From positions 1 through 53,589 of the forward strand of contig JAJZPH010000008.1 of the NCBI GenBank assembly GCA_021811265.1: a DNA stretch of 53,589 bases, in the 5' to 3' direction. The notes below the pieces were generated by a model. That model saw nothing but the letters and a program-made list of their open reading frames with translations, was not told the origin of the DNA and did not search any database. The position numbers and the translations under genes were made by a program. This DNA is from a bacterium. Its GTDB lineage: Bacteria; Chlamydiota; Chlamydiia; Chlamydiales; SM23-39. Shown in pieces: positions 42,095 through 51,200 of the stretch (the first letter of the stretch is position 1; each line of letters starts with the position of its first letter).

Positions 42095-42263
42095 AACGCG
42101 AGTTTTGGATATGCCGCTCTATGAAAAAGGCAGATATTTCAGATGATTTAACAGCCAAAATTGGGAAAATAGAGATCGAAGGCGCCCTCATTTTCCCAAT
42201 TTTGTCTGTTAAATCGCTGAAAGATAGCCCTTTTTCATGAGTGCCTTATCCAAAACTGGCGTT
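42095..42263. terminator. Long imperfect palindrome between convergent genes
   Basis: The left arm 42095-42170 and right arm 42190-42263 are inverse copies of about 75 bases with scattered mismatches, around a 19-base loop. Inner ends are CCAAAATTGGGAAAAT and ATTTTCCCAATTTTG; outer ends are AACGCGAGTTTTGGATA and TATCCAAAACTGGCGTT. The right arm reaches into the stop codon of the giant minus-strand gene. It lies between trkH and that gene, so it can terminate both, but its length is far beyond a normal terminator. Confidence 0.75.
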
Positions 42264-45200
42264 ATTTATCTTTTACCGTTATCGATGGCAGGCGCCAATA
42301 GATCAGCATGCGTTTTTTGGTATATGTGTCATCCAGAAAGAAGGGCAGGAAAAAGAAGTCGCTTGCCAGGTTAAAGGAAGAGGAATCAAACCCCGGAACT
42401 GCAAACGGGAAGGAAACAACTACGGGTACTGGAGGAGGGGGAGGCGGAGGATTTATGCGGCAATCGTGAAGAATCGTTCCGTTCCAAATGAGAACGCAGG
42501 GCACGTTAGAGGGCAGGTCGTGAGCCGTATTATCCCCCGACGTTCCACTGAAATTGGCCAGGAAACTAGCCCCTCCGAAGACAAGCCCAGTGGTTTGCAC
42601 ATTAATAGGGCTAGAAAAACTTCCCACACTGCCGGTAAGAGCATTGAATGTTTCGTTATTTGTGGCCTGGATAAGAGGAGTTACGCCGATTCCATTTTCA
42701 ATCGATCCCGTAGCCTGAAAATTTGGATTGAACACGGTAATCGGCCCTAAAATAATAATATCTCCGGCAATAATAATTAATTTGTTGATCGGATCCATGG
42801 TACTCATAAATGCAGTTCCGCTGCCTGTGTTGATCAACACATCTTCCAGCGTAAAGCCTATTGTACCAATAATCTCATGATAGGAAAAAGATCCTCCATT
42901 GGTTTGTATGTGCACATCGCTATTGGCCGAAAGAAACGTCGTTCCCGTCGGAAATGCAATGGGCGTGCCAAAAGAGATGAATTGGATGGTCTGTCCCGCG
43001 TTGACATTGGTCATATTGGCGGCAGAATAGGACTGGTTATTGGCAGAGTAAATCGTATTGGTAATGTTAATGTCATGGCTTGCCTGTACGCTCATTGCTC
43101 CCAATACACTGGTGCCACCCGATCCCGCTCCACTCAAATTCACATCATGAGCATTTGTCACGGTAAAATTCTGCATGCTTTGACTTAAGGCAAGCGGGTG
43201 GTTAATCGTGATATCCCCAACGCCTGCATCAATCGTAAGCGAGTGAAGGCCATTCACTTCTTGATCGATGAGGATATTTCCCCCATGAGAGGTAAGCAGA
43301 AGATCTCCATTCAGAGTTGTGTCGGAGACAAGAGAGATCTGCTGGTTATTCGTAGAAATGGTTCCGCCAAGCGTGTTCAACCCAGTTCCAATTTGCGCAA
43401 AAGCTCCGTCGAGTGAAAATGTGATGGCAGGATTGAAAGTCAAGAGCGTTGCATTGTCAATCGTAACCGACCCTCCAGCTGTGGTCGTTACGTTGCTATT
43501 GAAAAGGAATTGAGATCCGCTTACAGCAATCGGTCCGGCAACGTTTATAGCTCCATTGAAAGTTGCAAGCATTGTAAGATTCGACATGCTCAGGGAATTG
43601 GCGTTGATTCCCGAGGACGTAAAATTATTTGCGCTCGAGATCGTCAACGCATTTAATTTCGTGCTTCCGCCAAGAGCTCCGATGAGATTGATGTCTCCTC
43701 CCCCAGCGATCAGGTTCAAATTTTGCGTTCCATTTACCGTTTGATTCAAGGTAATGCCCGCAGTTCCCAGGCTCGTATCGAATGTTGTCGTCCCAACGAG
43801 TGTGAGCGGACTTACGTAGGAAATAGATCCATGGTGCGTGATAAAAATCCCGGCAACTAAAAGAGAAGGAGCCGTTCCAAGCTGTGTATAAGAGCCGTCA
43901 ATATCTGTTGCATTTGTCGGCACTCCGGTGATCGATCCGGATACCGTAATGATGAGCGAGCCTAAGTTGGTTGTCGTGATTTCTGCAAACCTGACAAAAT
44001 TCGTGCCATTCAAACTAATTCCCGCAGCACCGTTCGTGTTGATCTTTGCTTGTGGGAAAGAACTAAAAGTTCCAATAGTCGTAGTTCCGCTGCCTTGCAG
44101 CTGTGCAATCGACGCTGCATACACATCATGTACTTGGATGTCATGCACGCTATGAAGAGTGACCGCACCCACGCGGCTTACTCCAAGAGCTCCCCCAATA
44201 GCGCCGGCGATCGTTATGTTTGCGGTAGAACCGGTTCCGGCCGTTAGATCAAAAGAAAAAGGACCGCCGACCGTGTTCAGAGAAATGGCCCCATTGCCGG
44301 CAGAAGAATCCAAAGAAGCGGCATTTGTGAGTGTGATTCCGGAGCCGAATGTAATGCTAGCGAGCGCCGGTGTTGCATTGCTTGTCACCACATTTCCTGC
44401 CAGCAAAACATTGCCAGATCCATTTTGTAAAAAGGCGCCGTTTGAAGTAATCGTCTTGCCCGCAGTAGTTGTAAAATTTCCGCTATTGGTGATCGTGATT
44501 GGACCGGTGCCGGTGGTCGTGACGTTGTCTAAAAAGTTAATTGCAGTACCGGCTAAACTGATGCCAGAGGCTCCATTTGTATTAAGAATGCCGTTGAACG
44601 TGCTGTTGCTCGTTCCGGTCAGTGCAATAGAGGCAGCCGTAACGGCTTGCGTGCTAACAGCTGCGTTATTGACAATCGACAAAGCACCGAGCCTCGAAAT
44701 TCCGCCCGTGGCTAGGTGGAATGTTAAATTGCCCGCATTTGTATCAATAGAAAGATTTCCGGGGCCATCGACTGTGTTAGAGAAATCCAGAGCGTTCGAG
44801 CTGGTATTCAACACACCACTGCCCACAGCGGAAAGAGGGCCTAAGAACTGCATGGCTCCATTGGATGTGATCGAAGAAGAGAGGGTGACAGCGCCGGCGC
44901 CCGTTTGAGAAAATGCCAATATGTTAGAGCCGGTGGCTCCGGCATTAAGGGTCAGCGTTCCTGAGTTGTGAATGACCACGTCGGCGACGCTATGTGTGGT
45001 AAACGTACCGTCCAAAGTAAATGCCGATCCCGTCAAAGAAATACCCGAAGCTGCGTTGGTATCAAGAGCGCCGATAAAATGAGTAAGACCGCTTCCTGTC
45101 AATTGAGAAATCGATGCTGCAGCGACGGACTGTGCCGTTATGTTGCCCGCCGTCTGTAGAATGATCGCGCCGAGGCGTGTGCCACTTCCAACATTACCGG

Positions 45201-48200
45201 ACACTGAAATAGCTCCGCTGCCGGAGGTCATATCAAAAGGAAATCCGCCATCGACCGTATGCAAAGAGATGGCTCCATTGCCGGTCGAGGTGTCAAGCTT
45301 TGTGCTCGCGGTGAGCGTAATGCCGGAGCTAAGATTAGAGCCAAAGGTAATGGCGGCCAAAACCGGTGTCGCATTGGTGGTCATGACATTTCCTGCCAGA
45401 GAAACATTGCCCGATCCATTTTGTAAAAAGGGGCCGTTCGAGGTAATCGTCTTGCCTGCAGTGGTTGTGAAAGTTCCGCTATTGGTGATCGTGATGGGCC
45501 CGGTGCTCGAAGTTGTGACGTTGTCTAAAAAGGTAATAGTTGCTGCTGTTAAATTGATGCCGGAAGGTCCATTGACATTGAGAGCTCCGTTGAATGTGCT
45601 ATTGCTGCTTCCCGTAAGGACAATAGAAGAGGCCGTGATGGCTTGTGCGGAGAGCGTGCCCGAGCAGCTCATCGTTAGCGCATTCAATAAGCTGCAAGAT
45701 CCGGCCAACGTCAGATTGCTGACGCCGGACGCGGTAAGAGATAAGCTTCCCGGTCCATCGGCCGTGCCGTTTAATGTGACGCCGCCCCCGGTCAAAGATC
45801 CCAAGGCAAGCAAAGGAACTACTACTGGCCCTTGGAATTGCATTGTGCTTGTGGACGTGATCGAGGAGGAGAGGTTTGTGGATGCGGCACCAACCGTTTG
45901 CGAGAAAGTGGAAATCGCTGTGCCAATTGCACCGGCTTGAAAGGTCAAAGCTCCTAAATTATTGATGGTAACGCTATTGCCATTGGTTGTGAAAGGAGCG
46001 CCAAAAGTAAACGCGTTTCCGGTAAGGGAAAGGGCTCCATTGGTGGTCAGCAATCCATTAAAAGCAGTTGTGCCGGTACCATTGGTTTGTGTCAGGGTAG
46101 AATTGGTCGTAACCGCAGCAGTAGCAGTCGCATTTCTGGCATTTGTAATCAGGATCGCTCCAAGAGCAGGAGATGCGCCTACAATACCTCCAAAGTTCAA
46201 AGAACCGGCAGTGCCAAGATTCACACTCAAAGATCCCGGACCATTCAATGTGCTAGAGAAGGTGATGTTCTGTCCGTTTACAGATGTGTCCAGAGAAGTT
46301 GCATTCGAAAGAGAGGTGGGACTTGCAAAAGAAATAGCGCCTCCTGCAGTCATCAACCCGGCTAAAGAAACAGAAGGAGTTCCCCCTCCACTCGTTTGGG
46401 TGCATGCACCTGCAATCGAATAGGTGGTTCCATTGAGAGTTAAAAGACCTGTGTTGGTAACAACCAGCGGTCCAGTATTTATTGTCGACACATTATTGTT
46501 CAGGGCAAATGCAGATCCCGTAAGATGGATGCCGGAAGAATTGGTTGTCGAAGCAGCTCCGTCAAAAGTAGTCGTTCCACTGCCGGCGCTTTGTGTAATT
46601 GAGGCAGCACTCATATTTCCAAAAGCATGAAGATCTTGTACAGAAACAATGGTAAGGTTGCCAAGAGCATTCGTAGCACCTACATTGCCGGTAAGTATAA
46701 TATTTTGATTGCCGGCAGTCATCGAGACATCATTGGCTCCCGGACTGTCAAGAGTGCTCTGGAAAGTAATCAGCCCGCCGGTTAAGTTTTTAGAATTCAA
46801 CACGAGTGGTCCATTGAGAGAGACGGCGCTCGCAAAATCAATGGGTTGATCTGTCGTCGATATAGAACCGCCTACAAGCACACTGCCCGGACCTACCTGG
46901 TGAAATCCGTTCGCTCCATTAATTGCAATCGTTGTACCATTGGCAATCGTAAGAATGCCTGAATGGATCAAATTCACGGCCCCGCCGCTTGTCGTAATGG
47001 ATCCGGCAAGATTGATGCCGACCGTATCTAGATCGAGTCCATATCCAAAAGAATCTGCCCCCGTTGCCGTAAGGCCCAACAGAAATGAAGTAGTCCCCGT
47101 TCCGGGACCTGTCTGCTGAAAGTAGCCCATATCCGCAGTATTATTGACGTGGACATCGTGTGCACTCAAAATAACGATGGCGGCTAAAGGAATCGTGTTC
47201 CCTATAGGACCTAGGAAAAAAACGTCGCCGCCGCAGGCATCGATGGTGAGCTTTCGAGGGGTTAGAATATTGTCGCTATTCAAAGATTCTGTGAACGTGA
47301 TATCGGCTCCTCCGGGACAGGTGGAAAGAGTAACGTCATTGGTTAGAACTACAGGATTGACAAAAGAAATTGGACTGCCTGGGGTAGTAATATCGGTCCC
47401 CAGAAAAGTAACGCTTCCGGTATTAATAATAATGGACGCCGCAAACACGGGGCCGGTGGTAGGGGGATTCACCGGAGGAACAGAAGTAAATGAAGCTACA
47501 TTTAAGTTGTTGCCACTATCTCCGATCTGACAATAGGTAATCGTCCCATTTTGCGCATTCAGGGTTAGATTTTGTCCAGGTCCGATCAGCCAGGGAATCG
47601 TAATTGCGCCTCCATTGCTTTGAATCGTCAAGTCGGTTCCGACATTCAACTCCATTTGTCCGGGGAAGGGAGAGACGCAGGAGCCGTTAAAAGTAATCGG
47701 ATTGCCACTAGAAGAAATGGTCGTTAATGCCCCTGAATTAAAAAAGTAGCCCTCTGTTGGTAATGTGGCAGTGCTGTTATAATTTTGCACGCCTGCCTTA
47801 TAGACCGTTCCGAGGAAGGTAATCGTGCTAGAAGCTGTCAGAGCAGTCGTTCCTGTAGCTCCCGCACTTGCAGATCCAAAATTGCGCCAAGAGATACTAT
47901 CGCTTGTGATTGTAAAATTATTAAAAGGGACGCTTCCGGCAGTCGTATTGCCAAGCGTTACGCTCGTTGCAAAACCGGTGGCCGTTGTAAGAGTTAGGCT
48001 TTTGCCCGATGTGTTGGGATTCAGCGTTCCTGTAATGGAAATGTTTCCGGCGCCAGGAGTTGAAGTAATGGTCGTGATGGTCAAGGTCGATGTAGTGGTG
48101 ACATTTCCCGTCAAAGTAATATTGTTTTGATCCGTGGTGATATTGCCACCGACGCTCACCGCACCCGTTTCACTGATGGCGCCCACCGTTTGCAGCGTGC

Positions 48201-51200
48201 TGCTTTGAACAATATTGGCTCCCGTTGCGGTCAAACTGCTCAAAGGACTCGTGTTTCCAACCGCACCATTGAATGCTATGCTTCCGCTTCCCGATGTTAG
48301 CGTGAGGGCTTGCGCTCCATTCAAGGCGCTAGAAAAGGTAATGTTCTGATTCGCTGCAGATGTGTTCACAGAAGTGGTGTTCGAAAGAGAGACGGGGCTT
48401 GCAAAGGAGACCGATCCTCCGGCCGTCATCGCTCCTCTTAAGGAAACAGTAGGGCTGCCGCCTCCGCTGATTTGGCTGCACGCGCCTGCAATAGAATAGG
48501 TGGTTCCGCTCAGAGTCAAAAGGCCCGTGTTGGTTACGACCAGAGGTCCGCTATTTGTTGTCGTGACATTATTCAGCGTAAACGCAGATCCTGTAAGGTG
48601 GATTCCCGTCAGAGTGTTCGTTGATAGAGCTCCATTATAGATTCCGCTTCCGGCATTTTGCGTCAAAGAAGACGCAGTGATTGCAGCCGCAGTTACATTG
48701 CCGCTTTGTATTATCACATCGTCTACGGGTATTGTTCCTCCCATCGCTCCTGTCAGGCCAATGGTTCCGGCGCCGGCAATGAGCGTCAGATCAAAGGTTC
48801 CGTTTACGGTGGAAGAGAGTGTGATCGCATTGCCGCCCGAGTTGAGCGTCACGGGATTGGTCAGAGTAATGGGAGAGGCAAGCGATAATGTCCCTGCTGT
48901 CGTAACCTGAGCTCCGAGAGAAACGGCAGAGCCGCCGCCGCCGCTTGTTTGGGTAAAACTGCCGCTCGATGTAATAGTAGATCCAACAGGAATGGTAAGA
49001 GCTCCGCTATTGGTGATGGCAATCGGGCCCAAATTGGTGGTCGTGATCGTATTGTTCACGTTAATGATATTGCCATTTACACTGATACCCGCTGCCGTTG
49101 TGGTCGAAATCGTTCCGCCAAAAGTGGTGGTTCCCGTAGAGGCGAGAGTCAAAGGACCTGCAATGGCCATGCTGCTAAAAGAGTGGATGTTATTGGCACT
49201 GGACACCTGAAGTTTTGTGGGTGGAGTTAAGAAGCCGACGGCTCCATTGAGATTTACGTTGCCGGCGCCGGCGATAAGCGTCAAATCAAATGCTCCGTCC
49301 ACAGCTGCCAAGCCGATATCTCCGCCCCCGCTATCTAAAGTCGTTGCAAACATTAAGGTGATCGGAGAGGAAAAGCTAATCGCGGCATTGTTTGTCGTAA
49401 TGCTCGCGTCCAAATGGACAGCACCCGTTCCATCTTGTAGGAAAAATTTTGAAAGGCTAAAGGGACCGGCATCGACAAGCGTTAAAGTGCCGCTATTGGT
49501 AATCGTGACGGATCCTGTGACGCCTGTAGTCGTTACGCTATTATTAAAAAGGAATTGAGATCCGCTTAAAGCAATTGGTCCTGCAATGTTCAAAGCTCCA
49601 TTGAAAGTTGCAAGCGCGGCAAGATTCGACATGCTCAAGGACTTAGCCCTAATCGCAGAAGACGTAAAATTATTCGCACTTGAGATCGTCACTGCATTTA
49701 AAGTCGTGCTTCCGCCAAGAGCTCCATTGAGATGGATGTCCCCTCCTCCTGCGATCAGGTTCAAATTTTCCGTTCCGGCAAGCCCATTTGCCGTTTGACT
49801 TAAGGTAATGCCCGCAGTTCCAAGGCTCGTATCGAAAATTGTGAGGCCCACCAGTACGAGCGGACTTGCAAAGGAAATAGATCCGGTATGAGTGAGGTAG
49901 GATCCGGCAATGAAAAGCGAGGGTGCCGTTCCGAGCTGCGTATAAGAGCCGCCAATATCTGTTGTATTCGTCGCCACTCCGGTAATCGATCCGGATACCG
50001 TAATAACGAGTGAGCCTAAGTTGGTTGTCGTGATTGCTGCAAATCTGGCAAAGTTCGTTCCCGTCAAATTAATTCCCGCAGCACCATTCGTATTGATCGT
50101 CGCAGTTAAAATGTTAGTTCCAATGGTTGTAGTGCCGCTGCCTTGCAGCTGCGCAATCGACGTTGCATATACATCGTGTACTTGGATGTCATGCACGCTA
50201 TGAAGGGTGAGGGCGCCTACGCGGTTTGCTCCAAGAGCGCCCCCAATCGCGCCATTGATCGTTATGTTTGCAGTAGAACCGATTCCCGCCGTTAGATCAA
50301 AGGAAAAAGGACCGCCGACCGTGTTCAGAGAAATGGCCCCATTACCGGCAGAAGAATCCAAAGAAGCGGCATTTGTGAGCGTGATTCCGGAGCCGAATGT
50401 AATGCTAGCGAGCGCCGGCGTTGCATTGCTTGTCACCACATTTCCTGCCAGCAAAACATTGCCAGATCCATTTTGTAAAAAGGCGCCGTTTGAAGTAATC
50501 GTCTTGCCCGCAGTAGTTGTAAAATTTCCGCTATTGGTGATCGTGATTGGACCGGTGCCGGTGGTCGTGACGTTGTCTAAAAAGCTAATCGCAGTACCGG
50601 TTAAGCTGATGCCAGAGGCTCCATTTGTATTAAGAATGCCGTTGAACGTGCTGTTGCTCGTTCCGGTCAGTGCAATAGAGGCCGCTGTGATCGCTTGTGC
50701 ACTTACGGCTGCATTATTGGCAATCGTCAAAGCGCCGAGCCTCGAAATTCCGCCCGTGGCTAGGTGGAATGTTAAATTGCCTGTGTTTGTATCAATAGAC
50801 AGATTTCCAGGACCATCGACTGTGTTAGAGAAATCCAGAGCGTTCGAGCTGGTGTTCAACACTCCGCTGCCCACGGCAGAAAGAGGTCCTAAAAACTGCA
50901 TGGTTCCATTGGAGGTAATCGAAGAAGAGAGGGTGACAGCGCCAGCGCCCGTTTGGGAAAATGCCAATAGATTAGAGCCAGTAGCGCCCACATTAAAAAT
51001 CAGCGCTCCAGAATTATGAATGGTTACGTTGCCAACTCCTGTCGTGGTAAACGTGCCATCTAAGGTAAATGCCGATCCCGTCAAGGAAATCCCTGAAGCT
51101 CCGTTGGTGTCAAGAGCGCCAGTAAAATGAGTAAGTCCGCTTCCTGCCAATTGAGAAATCGATGCTGCGGTGACGGACTGTGTCGTTATGTTGCCGGCCG

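Noticed and set aside
42241-42750. 169-codon plus frame over the end of the giant gene
   Set aside because: It overlaps the palindrome and the antisense of the proline-run C-terminus; basic, low-quality composition and no start signal.
50207-51019. Long plus-strand frame (270 codons), with similar ones at 44159-44908 and 45140-45940
   Set aside because: They are antisense to the giant repeat gene. Their length comes from that gene's Thr/Asn/Gly codon bias and the duplication makes them look conserved; no ribosome-binding sites and Val/Pro-rich nonsense composition.
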